Shown piece by piece: positions 46,136 to 58,828 of a stretch of DNA of 64,000 nt (the stretch's first letter is position 1; every line of letters begins with the position of its first letter). The translations under genes and the position numbers were made by a program. The notes under the pieces were generated by a model, which saw only the letters and a program-made list of their open reading frames with translations, ran no database searches and was not told the DNA's origin. The DNA comes from Bos javanicus (Eukaryota; Chordata; Mammalia; Artiodactyla; Bovidae): positions 60,829,689-60,893,688 of the forward strand of contig NC_083881.1 of assembly GCF_032452875.1 (NCBI RefSeq), written 5' to 3'.

Positions 46136-46864
46136 TCTACATGCTTAATCAAGTAATGCTAGAAAAAAATTGTACCTTATCAATTAAAACTGAAACAGCA
46201 CACATAAAATATGAACTTGCCCACAAATCAAAAAAATACAGCTAAGGCTAGAGAGACTTTATCAACTATTATTTATTCCAATAATGGCGGTCACAGTATT
46301 TTTAGAAGGATATTTCCTGAAGGCGCCAATGGTCTTAGAGTACCACAGATCACCATCCATTCTAAATGAGTAACTCTGGTTTAACTAAAATCTTAAGTTA
46401 CTCTACATCCAGGATCATTCATCTTTCTACAAAAGATGCTCTATAAGTAGTGTGTAAACCAAATTTTAAAAATCAACTCACTTATAGGATGATCAATATA
46501 TTTAATTGATCTTTAACTGCTCCTAAATCATGACATTTCTTTAACAAATACATCTTTTTTAGCCCCTTTTCTCTCAACTTTTAGCCTTAACTTCTTCTAT
46601 CCCCTTCCATACACATACCACTATCAATAAATAAGCACTTACGTGCCTACTTTAATACATTAAAACTTTTTTATAAACTAGTGAATTCTTTTTGATGCGA
46701 ATAAACACGTCACAAAATAACAACATAAAAGAAACAATACTAAAATTTTAAAAGATAAAAAGTAAACATGTAATAATATAAATTTTTAAACAACTACTTT
46801 ACTTTTTTAATAAATTAAGATCTTCAATAATGGGTTTGTCCTCAACTAAGAGAGGTCTGGTATA
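46136..46864. other. no recognised feature
   Basis: AT-rich unique DNA. Confidence 0.5.
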
Positions 46865-46865
46865 A

Positions 46866-47080
46866 GGACTTCTCTGGTGGCTCACACGGTAAAGTGTCTG
46901 CCTACAATGCGGAAGACCTGGGTTTAATCCCTGGGTCGGGAAGATCTCCTGGAGAAGGAAATGGCAACCCACTCCAGTATTCTTGCCTGGAAAATCTCAT
47001 GGATGAAGGAGCCTGGTAGGCTACTGCCCATGGGGTCGCAAAGAGTTGGACACAACTGAGCGACTTCACTTTCTTTAAGA
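46866..47080 (+). mobile_element. Bov-tA SINE
   Basis: Head AGGACTTCTCTGGTGGCTCA, CCTGGGTTTAATCCCTGGGT to AGAGTTGGACACAACTGAGC with a TTCACTTTC tail. TSD not resolved. Confidence 0.92.
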
Positions 47081-47239
47081 GTGCTCCTATTTTGCTTATT
47101 ATTTTAGATTTTAATAGGTATACACTAATATGTTTATGAAATACATACACACATAATAATCATAAACTGTTTTTGGCTTATTAAGTATTAATACTTCTAA
47201 ATTTTTTAATATTTAGAAAACATTATGAACAAGTGATCG

Positions 47240-47370
47240 TTGCTACTATTTGATGGATGAAAAGAAACTAAGGTATTAAGGGATTAAAGATCACACAGCT
47301 TGTAAAAGAGTATTTGAATGAAGGTCTTTACTTTGGGCTCCATTTCATATGCTTCTTGCCTATTATTCTA
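47240..47370 (-). repeat. MIR fragment
   Basis: GATGAAAAGAAACTAAGGTA followed by AGATCACACAGCTTGTAAAA matches reverse-complement MIR (GAGGAAACTGAGG/TCACACAGCTAGTAA). Confidence 0.65.
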
Positions 47371-47395
47371 TCTTCCATACATGTGCACACATGGG

Positions 47396-47422
47396 TACCC
47401 ACACATACACACACACACACAC
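47396..47422 (+). repeat. CA microsatellite
   Basis: Interrupted ACAC run immediately left of the next SINE. Confidence 0.9.
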
Positions 47423-47439
47423 TTGTATTTGTAAATAAA

Positions 47440-47656
47440 AAATAAGTGAAAGTGTTAGTCATTCAGTCAACTATGACTCTTTGCGACCCCAAAGACTGTA
47501 GCCCACCAGGCTCCTCTGTCCATGGGGATTCTCCAGGCAAGAATACTGGAGTGGGTAGCCATGCCTTCCTCCAGGAATCTTCCTGATCCAGGGATCAAAC
47601 CCAAGTTTCCTGCATTGCAGGCAGATTCTTTACCATCTGAGCCACCAGGGAAGCCC
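47440..47656 (-). mobile_element. Bov-tA SINE
   Basis: Complete minus-strand copy with perfect 13-bp TSD ATTTGTAAATAAA at 47427-47439 and 47657-47669. Confidence 0.96.
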
Positions 47657-47942
47657 ATTTGTAAATAAATCAGCCTCAATACATGAATAAGAAACCTATT
47701 TCCCAGTGATGCAATCAAGTATATTTCAAAGTAAACAATGCAAATTTTTAAAATTCACAAATAATTTTAAGTGGGTTTCTTCCATTTAACTCAGACAGAA
47801 GCAACCTGATGTGCTTCAAATTGTTAAGCCTTTGACTACAAGTTGATTTTCACATCTATGAAAGGTCAATTTCTATAAGTGGAAATATACATTTTTAAGT
47901 TCTTAATTTCTGAAACTTATAGTATCTGTGATATATCCACCC

Positions 47943-47998
47943 ATACACACACACACATATATATGTGTGTGTATATATACACACACACACATATATAC
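47943..47998. repeat. alternating CA-TA-TG-TA-CA microsatellite
   Basis: (AC)n, (AT)n, (GT)n, (AT)n, (AC)n in succession. ACACACACATATATATGTGT is self-complementary, and the whole run is alternating purine-pyrimidine. Confidence 0.92.
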
Positions 47999-48035
47999 CC
48001 AACGCCTTGTGGGTAGACTCAATTTTTATAAACAG

Positions 48036-48300
48036 GAGACTTCCCTGGTGGTACAGTGGATGAGAATCCACCTACCAATTTAGGGTACACAGGTTCATTC
48101 CCTCTTCCGGGAATATTCCACATGCCATGGAACAACTAAGCCCAGGCACCACAGCTACTGAGCCTGTGTGCTGCAAATACTGAAGACCAGGGGCCTAGAG
48201 CCAAAGAAGCCCCAGCAATGAGAAGCTCACTCACCACAACTATAGAAAGCCCATGTGCAAAAATGAAGACCTAGCGTAAGCAAAAGTAAATTAAATATTT
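48036..48300 (+). mobile_element. CHR-type tRNA-Glu SINE
   Basis: Head GACTTCCCTGGTGGTACAGT, then CHR body (GAACAACTAAGCCCAGGCAC, AGCAATGAGAAGCTCACTCA) and an AT-rich tail. TTATAAA on both sides may be a short TSD. Confidence 0.87.
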
Positions 48301-48519
48301 TTTTAAATTCTTATAAATAATCCAAAGCCATTTTAAAGCAAGTCTATTAAATAAGAAGGTGACTAAACTGCAAAATAATCTGTCGTCAAAATAATTTTTC
48401 TTTTGTGTTTCAAAATTAAATCTTAAGGCAAGCTCACAGAAAGTTTCAAAAATGGTCTAAGTAATAGAAAGACTACTGGAATGAGCCTCAAAATGGCTTC
48501 TTCGAAGTAAATAATATAG

Positions 48520-48912
48520 CAGCTGCCTTCCTCGGAGCCTTATTTTCCAGCTGTCACCATATTCCGCACAGTACTGGTCGGCTTCCTCACAGTTTCTTCA
48601 GCATTCCAGAAGAGATTTCTCCCACTTCCCTACCTCACTATCACCTTTCACCTTCTCACACTCATCCTGAGGGGCTCAAATGTCACTTTCTCAAGAAGAC
48701 TTTCTTTAACCTAGATTAGGTCCCCCCTTATCCACTATCATGGTACCGTATACTTTTTCTTCACAGCATTTGATAAAAGCATAACTATATATTTACTTGA
48801 AAAAAGTCTGTCTTTCACTCTCAGTTCCATGAGATTAAGACACACGTTTGTTTTATCTGTCTACCACAATGCCTAGTAGAGAGTAGATGTTTAATACATA
48901 AGAAGCCTAAAT
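48520..48912 (+). mobile_element. L2 LINE 3'-end relic
   Basis: Ancient L2 pattern: CTCAAATGTCACTTTCTCAA, TTAACCTAGATTAGGTCCCC, CAGTTCCATGAGATTAAGAC, CACAATGCCTAGTAGAGAGT. No ORF. Confidence 0.75.
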
Positions 48913-49224
48913 TTTATGAAATTTTATAAATTTTATGTTTTAGTCACATCACAAATTATACAGGAAACTGCTCAGGGCTTAATTTGGTTGTCAGTTTCTG
49001 TGTTTGTTTTTTTGTTGTGGCCTGCCCTATCATGTTACAAGGTTCATAAATACAAGAACAACCAATATTCGCAACCAAAAACCTTGTGCATTGGATGGAC
49101 CTTGTAATTTGTTATAAATATCCTAAATATTATAAAGAGTGTTTATAGCTAATATTTGTTTTAAATTTTCTATATACTGAAGGCTCACAAGTAATATAAA
49201 ATATCAGAGGCTTCCATAAGGACA

Positions 49225-49375
49225 GAAGAACATAACACTTGAAGTCAAATGGCCTGGATTTAACTACTGACTTCAACCCTACCTAGCCATAAAACCTCAG
49301 GATGTTGTTCACTTTATATATCTGAGCTATGTTTCTTCAAATGTAAAATAAACTACATCACTTACTTAGGGTATT
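49225..49375 (+). repeat. MIR
   Basis: CTTGAAGTCAAATGGCCTGG, TTTAACTACTGACTTCAACC, ATGTAAAATAAACTACATCA follow the MIR consensus order. Confidence 0.7.
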
Positions 49376-49487
49376 ATTATATCAAAACAAATGTATTTTA
49401 TAAACTGTAAAGTATGTTGTATGTGGGAGTATCCTCACTGTGAACTAAGGAATCAAATTATTGGAACCAAGATTCTAACAATGACGT

Positions 49488-49712
49488 TCCTACTGCTGCT
49501 GCTTAGTCATTTCAGTCGTGTCTGACTCTGTGCGACTCTATGGACTGTAGCCCACCAGGTTCTTCTGTCCACGCAATTCTCCAGGTGAAGAGTACTGGAG
49601 TGGATTGCCATGCCCACCTTCAGGGGATCATCCCAGCTCAGGGATCAAACCAGCTCAGGGTCTCCTGCACTGCAGGCAGATTCTTTACCACTGAGCCACC
49701 AGGGAAGCCCAA
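49488..49712 (-). mobile_element. Bov-tA SINE
   Basis: Plus strand from GCTGCTGCTTAGTCATTTCA to CTGAGCCACCAGGGAAGCCC. It includes a short internal repeat of AGCTCAGGGATCAAACC. The candidate TSD around AACAAT is weak. Confidence 0.92.
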
Positions 49713-49900
49713 CAATAGCATTAGGTATCTTTTATTCATCATATTTATTTATGAAACAAATATTTATAGGATTTCTTTGTGCAAAGTTCTGTATCTCTGT
49801 TCATTAGATGTTGAAGGGATAAAATGCTTATGCTTACCCTTTTCTGCAAAAATGAGATAAATTCACAATGTCCTTCAAGTAAGGTCAGTTCCATACTTAC

Positions 49901-50042
49901 ATCTAGTCCTGCAGAGGCATTAACAGTCACAAATGGTGTAGCTGGTAGCAATTGTTTTCTCTGTGGCCATTCTATTAAAAAATTTAGCTCCTCAATGGAA
50001 ATAACAGCGTTAGCTAGAGTTCCCACAGAAGATGTTAAGAAA
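49901..50042 (-). CDS. candidate internal coding exon of an unidentified gene
   Basis: On the minus strand, TGCTGCTTAAAG| (acceptor AG at 50044-50043) is followed by a 142-nt open stretch ending at CTAGAT|GTAAGTA (donor GT at 49900-49899). One base completes a split codon, then 47 codons follow, ending in phase 0. The peptide includes SVGTLANAVISIEELNFLIE and ends TPFVTVNASAGLD, which reads like conserved protein rather than noise. I do not recognise the family. The acceptor's pyrimidine tract is only moderate. No other exon of the same gene was found, and phase 0 does not match the phase-2 end of the 44975-45096 candidate. Confidence 0.42.
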
Positions 50043-50499
50043 CTTTAAGCAGCACAGGCAATTTCATTAAAGATGACAGGAAAAAAGTCAATCAACACTA
50101 AAAAGTTAAACCTTTTTAAAGCAATCTCAAATTTTCAAATAAAAATGATAACATAATTTATTTTGCCCATTAAATTGGCAAAGTATTGGCTAGAAAGTCA
50201 TAGAATGGCCATGTAAATAAACTGCATTTATTGTCAGGACTGTATACTGATAGAACCTTTTGAGAAATATTAAGTAGTATTTGGCAAAAACTTTTAAAAT
50301 GCTCAAACTCAGAGAGCACTAGGAGAATAAACAATGAAATGTTGATATTGACTGTTCTGGGTGAAAATATCACAAATTGTTTTCCATTATTCTGTAGCTT
50401 TTGGTACGCTATCCACAAGAAAGACCAAAATGTAAACTATGTAACGTGGAGAATTCTACAATTACAGTGAAATCTTTAACCATAATATACTATGATGCT
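50043..50499. other. no recognised feature
   Basis: AT-rich, consistent with intron if the neighbouring exon is real. Confidence 0.45.
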
Positions 50500-50612
50500 G
50501 TGTTCCTGCCTGGAGAATCCCAGGGGCGGCAGAGCCTGGTAGGCTGCCGTCTATGGGGTTGTACAGAGTTGGACTCAACTGAAGCGACTTAGCAGCAGCA
50601 GCAGCAGCAGCC
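50500..50612 (+). mobile_element. BovA SINE, 5'-truncated
   Basis: CTGCCTGGAGAATCCCAGGG to GAAGCGACTTAGCAGC, with a (CAG)n tail at 50594-50612 typical of the BovA2 end. Confidence 0.88.
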
Positions 50613-50710
50613 CATAAACTTTTGCTTAGCAGTGCTCAAGTAAATCAAATACTAGATTATTAGTTTTCACATGATTGGCTATCATATTCACATGATTGGC
50701 TATATCCATC

Positions 50711-50846
50711 TCTGGGTCAGGAAGATCCCCTGGAGAAAGAAATGGCAACCCACTCCATTAGTCTGCCTGGGAAATCCTATGGATAGAGGAGCCTGGGAGG
50801 CTACAGTCCATGAGTTCCCAGAGTCAGACACAACTTATTGATTAAA
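50711..50846 (+). mobile_element. Bov-tA SINE, 5'-truncated
   Basis: Starts mid-element at CTGGGTCAGGAAGATCCCCT and ends CAGAGTCAGACACAACTTAT. An ATTCACATGATTGGCTAT-like duplication lies just upstream (about 50668-50704). Confidence 0.88.
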
Positions 50847-53800
50847 CAATAACAAATTAGCAGTGGTATCTGTTTTCTTCTTTATCAATAAGTTCTTAAA
50901 ATTCTGTAATCAGTAAAACTGCTTAATTAGTACTAAGAAAATCCAAATGAATGAGAAAACAAAATTTAGCACTAACTTATTTACATATCTTCAAAAATAT
51001 TTGACGTATAAGTCTTAATATTATTAATATTTAAGAATCTTGGTTTACAAATTTCTAGTGTCAATAAGTGAGACATCTTAAGAAGTTTAATGCAAACTCA
51101 AAAATTAGGTGAATGAGTAAAAATTAGGGAATTACACTCTTCTTAACAGTGCATGTGTCTAAGGCACAAACACTTATGGCATATTTAAACTTTATGTTCT
51201 AAAGATGTCTAGTTCCAAACATGTCTGGATTTATTTCTAATGTTTAAGAGTACCAAAGTATTTCTATTAAAATGCTACACACATGAAAACATCTAAATAT
51301 TACTAATCAATTAGTGAAATTGTTATATAGTATGTATAATCCATAAGAAAAATCCCTGAAACATTAAAAGAATCTTTCATTTTCTTAAAATATAGATCTG
51401 TAGTTCTATCTATATAATTATAACAACTGCACTATCTCTTCTATTGTAATATTCTTGGTCCATTGACTTTCTGAAGCATCTGATAAAAATCTAAGGCTTA
51501 TAAGAAAGATGGTCCAGAGAACAAGGTGTCTTTATATGCTTTGCAAATAAAAGTCCTGCACTGTAAATATGTCCCTGAGGCAAGACCATGAAACCATTTA
51601 CCTAAGGGATAACAAATAAGCAAATAAATAGGAAGAAGATGAAATTTATAACAAAAAAAAAAAAGGAAAGAAAAGACGTTCAATAAATGTAAACCGGCCT
51701 CTGCTTCAACTTAGGGTGGGCCATATAGTACATCCAGGAAAGAAACCGAGGAAGAGTAGCCCGGATCTAAGTAAGTACAAAAGTCTAAAGATTTCACACA
51801 AAAATCAGAAAGGAGTTTAGTTCAAAATACCTACCGCAGTTTTCATAATCAGCTTTTTAAAATGTGTTGATAGTGTTGTTTTCAGTTGTTTTCTGACATA
51901 CGAAAAAAAAAATTCTGTAACACTTCCCGGAGCTTAAACTCTGTATCCAATCTCCCTAGTTTTGATCACTGCAGCAGAACAGACTCAACAGTTTCTACCA
52001 TCTAATTCAGAAAGGAAAGGAAAAACAGTGAAAGCATCCACAAATGTATGAAGTCCCACCATCATTCTCATCTCCCTGATCCCTCTGTCTAGACCAAATC
52101 TATAAGGGCTAACACCACTGTGCTGTAACCAAGTTGCAGAGTTAGAAGAAGGACTTCAGGGCTGCTTCAACAGTTCAAAGCAGCAGCTTACCAGAGCAGT
52201 CTCCACACTTACAAGCTGGCAACAACAGGAATACGTTTCCTATCAGATCCAAGAATTAGGCTACAGGGTAACCAATTCTAGATTTAAACTCCAGGATGAA
52301 AACATCCAGAGTGATTGTCTGCTCTGACACCCAAAAGGTCTATCTGTTAGAGGAAAGAGAACCAAGATCTCAGAAAATACAATCTGGTAAGTCCCTCCAG
52401 TATTAGGACTGCTCATTCTGAGTAAATATTCCCTTGATAACCATCAAGAGAATAACTGGAAGCAACACTACAACTTCAGGGAGCAAGATCCATATGAATA
52501 AGGTCCAACTCCACTTCTAATAGCTCCACTGTCTGGGAACCTCAGTACAGAAATGATGATAGCCTTGGGACTCCAAGCACTCAACCTAATCTTGCAAACT
52601 GCCTCCATAAGGCACTCTACTACCTAGTAAGTTCCAAGTGTCCATAGATTCTTCATGAAAGAAATGCTGACTGCATATTGTCATCATATGAAAATGAAAA
52701 ATGACAATCATTGGCACAACTATAAGTGTGTTTTAGCAAAATAAGGGGGACAATGAAATACTGTGCAATAATACTGGCCTCCAAGAGTTCCCATCCACAA
52801 TTCTTTTCTTTCTTTTTTTATTCTTTTCCATCATGATGGAAGATAACATATTGATATTGAATGTACACACTTCATTTCTTTCATACAGTTTCCTTCTACT
52901 CATTATTTCATGAAATAAAGGAGGAGTTGGAGATACCATAAATACATCAAAAAATTATCTCACCACATGTGGATGCAAGAACATCAACTAGAAAGCTAAT
53001 AAAGTAGCCAAAGCAAGATAATAGTTGGCTTGAATTAAATATAGCAGTAAAATGGAGACACAGGAAGACAAAAAGTAGATGTTAAATCAACAAGACACAA
53101 TGACAATTTGCCACAGGAGTGGGAGGGGGTGTATGAAGGTCAAGAGAGGCATCAAAAATGACTCTCAGATGTCTTTCTTAAGTAATCAAGCAGAGAGTCT
53201 TAACATTTCCTAAGGCAGAGAATGCTAAAGGAGAAGCAGATTGAGGGAAAGGAAAGGGGAAAATGATGAGTTGCTGAATTTAAGGAGCATGTAAGATAGC
53301 TAGAAAGACAAATAAGTAAGCAATTGGATATGTCACTCCAGAGTTCAGAAAAGAGTTCTCAGCCAAAGATATAAATTCAGGAAGCATCAGCATGTTAGTA
53401 ATGATTTCAACCAAGCAAGCAGATGAGATCACCCAGAGAAAGTTCAAAATGGTTTAAAAAAAAAGCATAAGACAGTGCACCAGGAAACTAAGTTCCACAC
53501 TGTCATCAGATACAGAAGAGGCATAAAGGGTAAAGATGAAGAGAAGCCACAGAGGTGGGGGGAAATCAGGAAAGCGTGGTGGCCTCTAAGTCAAGAAAAG
53601 ACAACATTGTAAGAAGAATGATATGACTGACTCTGTATTATATGTTCTGTCACCTGGAATTGGAAGAGTCACCCCTTGTAATGCTGTGCTTCATTACAAG
53701 GGGTGACATTGTAAAAACAGACATTACAAAACAGCTCTTTTACCTGAAATCACTTGCTCTATAGCACCCAGACCTAGCTATGAAAATGGACTGTGAGCAG

Positions 53801-54194
53801 ACATCCCTAAGCTTCCTTCATAAGTCCTCTTTCCTCCCTTGGAAGCAGGTAAGCAAACGAAATGTTTAGTCTTTGTTCAGCCAAAGCAGGAGACTCTGTG
53901 CAAATAAATGCAAATCTACATGTATTTTGATCCAATTCTACCAACTAAAAAATCTAGTTAGATATGCATGGTCCTTAGAAATGGACAGAAATCAATACTA
54001 ATCAGAGAAACTAGAGCTACTTATGAGTGAATCTGTTTAAGCACCAAATTTGAACGTAGAAAAGAAACTAAAATATAACAAAGAGCTATTCTAGCAATTT
54101 TCCACCTAGCTTCCTTTTTTCTTACTAACTCCTTCCTAAAATATCTAGCTTACTTATTATTAACTCTATTTTAGAACCCTCTTGCTCTAGTAAT
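50847..54194. other. no recognised gene or young repeat
   Basis: About 3.3 kb of mostly unique DNA. 52080-52640 is GC-richer, possibly an unclassified ancient repeat. A perfect hairpin lies at 53668-53707. Confidence 0.45.
53668..53707. repeat. perfect 15-bp inverted repeat with 10-nt loop
   Basis: GTCACCCCTTGTAAT (53668-53682), loop GCTGTGCTTC, then ATTACAAGGGGTGAC (53693-53707). The arms are exactly complementary. No T-run or Sm-like site makes it a recognisable RNA gene. Confidence 0.95.
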
Positions 54195-54196
54195 TT

Positions 54197-54895
54197 TTGT
54201 TGTTTTTGTTCAGCAGCTAAGTTGTATCGACCCTTTGCAACCCCATGCAACATGCCAGTCTCCTCTGTCCTCCACTATATCCCGGAGTTTGCTCAAATTC
54301 ATGTCCATTGAGTTGGTGAGTAGGTAATGCTATCTAACCATCTCATCCTCTTACACTCCCTTCTCCTTTTGCCTTCAATCTTTCCCAGCATCCGGGTCTT
54401 TTCCAATGAGTCGGCTCTTGGCATCAGGTAGCCAAAGTATTGGAGCTTCAGCTGAATATCCAATGAATATTCAAAGTTGATTTCTCTTAGGATTGACTGG
54501 TTTGATCTCCTTGTAGTGCAAGACACTCAAGAGTCTTCTCTAGCACCACAATTTGAAGGCATCAGTTCTTAGGTGCTCAACCTTCTTTATGGTCCAACTC
54601 TCACATTCATACATGACTACTTGAAAAATCATAGCTTTCACTATACAGACTTTTGTCAGCAAAGTGATGTCTCTACTTTTTAATATGCTTTTGAGGTTTG
54701 TCATAGCTTTCCTTCCAAGGAGCAAGTGTCTTTCAATTTCATGGCTGCAGTCACAGTCTGCAGTGATTTTGGAGCCCAAGGGGGGAGAAAAAAAATCTTT
54801 TACTGCTTCCACTTTTTCCCCTTCTATTTGCCCTGAAATGATGGAACTGGATGCTGTGTTTTTTTAATGTTGAGTTTCAAACCAGTTTTTTCACT
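54197..54895 (-). mobile_element. BovB LINE 3' fragment, diverged
   Basis: Reverse complement of BovB from the C-terminal RT region to the 3' end. Broken frames at 54299-54526 and 54540-54812 correspond to the ORF2 C-terminus. 5'-truncated at about 54895 and more diverged than the other copies. Confidence 0.88.
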
Positions 54896-54979
54896 CTCTT
54901 TGAATAATATTTGTAATGACAATAAATAATATTTACTTTATGTGTGAAGTAAGTCACCAGGGGTTGGATTAATATATTA

Positions 54980-56045
54980 CTCCCTATCTTGAAAGGACCT
55001 CCCTTGATGTCATATTCTGTTCTAGCCACTGCCCCATTTTTATGCTCCTCTTCTCAGCAAAATGTTTTGAAAAAGTTGTCAACAGTTGCTGTCTACCTCC
55101 TCATTTCACATTCTCTTCTCAATCTATAACAACAGAGTTTCCATCACTAATACGCCACTGGGATGGCTCTCATCGGTGACTTCCATGTTGCCGTATTCCA
55201 AAACAATTCTGTTCTTTTCTTAACACAGCTTCACTCTAGCATTTGACATTGATGCTATGCCATCCATAGTTCTTAAACTATCTTCACTCTTTGCTCCTGA
55301 GACATATTCTCCTTATTTTCCTCTTCTTGGTGGCATTTTTTTTTTCTCAGCCTATTTTGCTGACTCTTACTGCGCTCCTTCAATCTCCAAATATTGGAAC
55401 TGTCCAAGGCTCTATTGTGAAATATGTTGTAGGTTGCTTCTGTTCTTTAATCTAATTGCTCTTCCTAAGTGACTTAGATCCCATGACTTTAAATATCTTA
55501 TACACATTATACCTTGCCCTTACCTTTACTGAGAACTTTAAACTCATGTGTCCTAAAAATCCAAACTCCAAATTCATGTGTCCATCAACTTGACATCAAC
55601 AAATGGAAGTCAGAAAGTCATCTCAAACATAACATGGCCAAACAGAATTCCTCAGGTTTTCCCTTCTTGGAACAACACTACTAGGAGTTTTCCTTCATCT
55701 TTTCCTTTCACATTCCACCACGTATATTCAGTCTATCAGTAGTAGATTGTGTCAACTTCATCTTCAAAATGGAACACAAGTCCAGCAACATCCATCTTGT
55801 TGCTATAATTCTAGCTCAAGTCACCAACATCTCTCTCCTAGACTACCTCGATAGCCTAATTTCTCTCTGTATTAATACTTGTCTCCTACAAACCATTCTT
55901 ACATAACAAAATGACCCTATGAAAATATAAATAATATCACACCACTCCCGTATTTAAAGCCTGCAGTGGTATCCTATTACATTTACAACAAGATCTAAAC
56001 TTCCTCACTTGACAGAAAGGGAGATGCTCTTTTTTTTGTCCTAGT
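54980..56045 (+). mobile_element. L2 LINE RT-domain relic
   Basis: Follows L2 ORF2 order: CTCATCGGTGACTTCCATGT, TCACTCTAGCATTTGACATT (motif A region), CCATGACTTTAAATATCTTA, AGTCATCTCAAACATAACAT, CTCTCTCCTAGACTACCTCG, CACTCCCGTATTTAAAGCCT. A 71-codon frame at 55257-55472 is a chance remnant. Confidence 0.8.
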
Positions 56046-58147
56046 GTTGGTAAGAGTTAGAGTGGGCAATCACCTCTTACTCCTTACACAGTACCACCAT
56101 GTCACTGTTATTCAGAAACTCCTATGGATGCTCTGGTTTAAAATGTAAGCTACTTTTACAATTTATAAGTGTTCCCAGAATGCAAAAAAGAAAAGGTAAT
56201 ATGAAAATACAAGTAAAAGACCACTTTAGACCTTAGACATAAACATAACCACCAAACCTCATATTTGTTTTTGAGAGAACAAAACGCTAAGGTGCACTTA
56301 AGCACTGGATCAAAATATATTTAGGCAGAGGGGGAAACACCACAATGAAAAAAAATCAAATTTTCCTAAGTCTCCCTATTCACATGACTCTAATTCTTCT
56401 TAAGCAAAGTCAACCAGAAGAAATGGGAGTCTTAGCACTTTCCAGACAAAAATAATAAATCAATCTCAAAACTTTCAACCATGTCAAATAATTTATACAA
56501 ATGAATTTCAGATCTATACCACTAAAGTGAAAAAGTTATTTTACATCACAACAATCTTGAGTTCATATATTCTGCAGCCTTGCAGTCTTGGTTGTATGAA
56601 AAAATATTACACTTTTCCAGATGGATGTAACTAAAATTTGTCAATCCTGCTCTATAGACACAAACCAACTCTCACACAGAGAAAAGGAAGACTAAAATAG
56701 TTTTAAAGATTAGATAAATAGAAAACTCAATAAGAATTTGAAAATATTACTGAGAAAAAACAAGTTAAGAACTAACATCTAATAAACAGACAAACAAACA
56801 AACAAAAATGCTTGGGTGGAAACATAATAAAAGAAAGAAGTGGATGAGGGCCGCATCACTAGAGAGGGGAGGTCACCCTTAAGTTTAATTTTCCAGTTCA
56901 AGCACTGTGTAATTAGGCAAGCACAGTGAGAACTGTTCCACCAATAACCTTCAAACCAACCTTGAAAGACCTTTCCAGACAAAGAGCTCCAAATCATACC
57001 ACAAGACTTCCAACTGTGTCACATAATATATACAAGCATCTCTTGGGTATATATCACAGAAACAGAAATAGCTGGTTATAGGTAATAACAATTTTGATTC
57101 TCTACATTATCTATTTTTGTTGCATCATTAGTTTAAAAAAAAAACTAGAATAGCCACAGATTACTAAAGAAGAAATCCACACGATTCTATATTAATGCTC
57201 CTAACAGCAAACTGTATTTCAAATCTTAGGACAACAGCAATTTATCATGTGTTGAGCTATCTTGAGATGCATGAGACTAATTCATTCTTTGGATAAAAGA
57301 GATTGCACAAAATTAAAACAAAAACACTTAAGAGAAATACACACTAGTGCCATTATTAAATACAGCATGCATACAAAAATGCATATGCATAAAGATTAAA
57401 ATTTCTATAAATTTCTTACAAATTAAAAAATACATTTTGAAAACTGTTCCTGAGTTTTAAACCAAATTTCTCAATGGCTGCAGCAACTCTGCAAATAAAG
57501 GCTATGGTCAAAAGATGTCAGAATTATTTCAAGAAAAACCTCTATCCCAACTCACTGTATATTAAACTTAGCCCCACCATTCCTCTTAGAAAGTAAACTC
57601 AGCAAAGATCTTTTGCATTTGCTTATCATGACAATCAGAGCATAGACAAACTCAAGGACAAAAACAGAAATCAAACAAAAAATAGGCAAGGTAACTGAGA
57701 GTTTGAGTTATCTTCTACAATCCTGTCAATACACAATTAAATACTCTGTTGGTGATAAGGTGGGAGACTACCTTTAGTCTAGCAGTTATAGTCTAGCAAT
57801 TTTCAAAATTGCAGTGCTCTAGTGACCCCAGGGGGTGTACCCAAGACTTCTTCAGAGAATCTGCAGAGCCAAACTATATTCATAATAATACCAAAATATT
57901 ATTTGCCTTTTGGACTTTCATTCTCTCATGGGTGTACAGTGGGGTTTTCCAGAGGCTACATTATATGTGATATCTAAAGATAATGAATACACAAGGAGAC
58001 AAAAGTCTCCAGCTGTCTTCCACTAAATCAGACACTAAAGGGGTATGAAAAAATGCAAAATAACACCAATTTTCTCACTAAATTTTTCTTTTCTTTTTGC
58101 AATACTTGAAACACTAGCTTTTATTTATACTTTCATTTAAAATATTG
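56046..58147. other. no recognised feature
   Basis: AT-rich unique DNA with short poly-A runs. Confidence 0.5.
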
Positions 58148-58267
58148 AAATAGTTATTGCATATTGTTGCAAAACACATCATCACAATCTTGGTGGTGGC
58201 TTATTAACAAAACACGTATTTATTATCTCACACTTTGTTTTAGGCCAGGAATTCCAGCATGATTTAA

Positions 58268-58467
58268 GTGAAAGTGAAAGTCGCTCAGTCGTATCCGACT
58301 CTTTGCAACCCCATGGACTATACAGTCCATGGAATTCTCTAGGCTAGAATACTGGAGTGGGTAGCCTTTCCCTTCTCCAAGGGATCTTCCCACCCCAGGG
58401 ATTGAACCCAGGTCTCCCAAATTGCAGGCGGATTCTTTACTAACTGAGCCACCAGGGAAGCCCAGCC
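58268..58467 (-). mobile_element. Bov-tA SINE
   Basis: Complete copy with 10-bp TSD CATGATTTAA at 58258-58267 and 58468-58477, inside the MLT1-like LTR. Confidence 0.95.
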
Positions 58468-58618
58468 CATGATTTAAAGGGTGTACTCAAGGTGATGGCC
58501 AGGCCACGTTTCTTTCTGAAGCTCAGGGTCCCTTTCCAGGTTCATATGATTGTTGGCAGAGTTAAGTTCTTTGTGGCTCTAAGAATGAGGCCCCATTTTC
58601 CTGCTGGCTATCAGAAAG

Positions 58619-58828
58619 GAGGACTTCCCTGGTGGCTTATCGGTAAAGAATTTGCCTGCAGTGCAGGAGGTGTGGGTTCAATCCCTGGATTGGGAAGACC
58701 CCCTGGAGAAGGAAATGGCTACGCTCTCCAGAATTCTTGCCAGGAAAATCCCATGGACAGAGAAGCCTGGCAGGCTACAGTCCATAGGGTCACAAATAGT
58801 CAGACACAACTGAGCGACTGAACACACG
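58619..58828 (+). mobile_element. Bov-tA SINE
   Basis: Head AGGACTTCCCTGGTGGCTTA to AGTCAGACACAACTGAGCGA. TSD weak. Confidence 0.92.
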
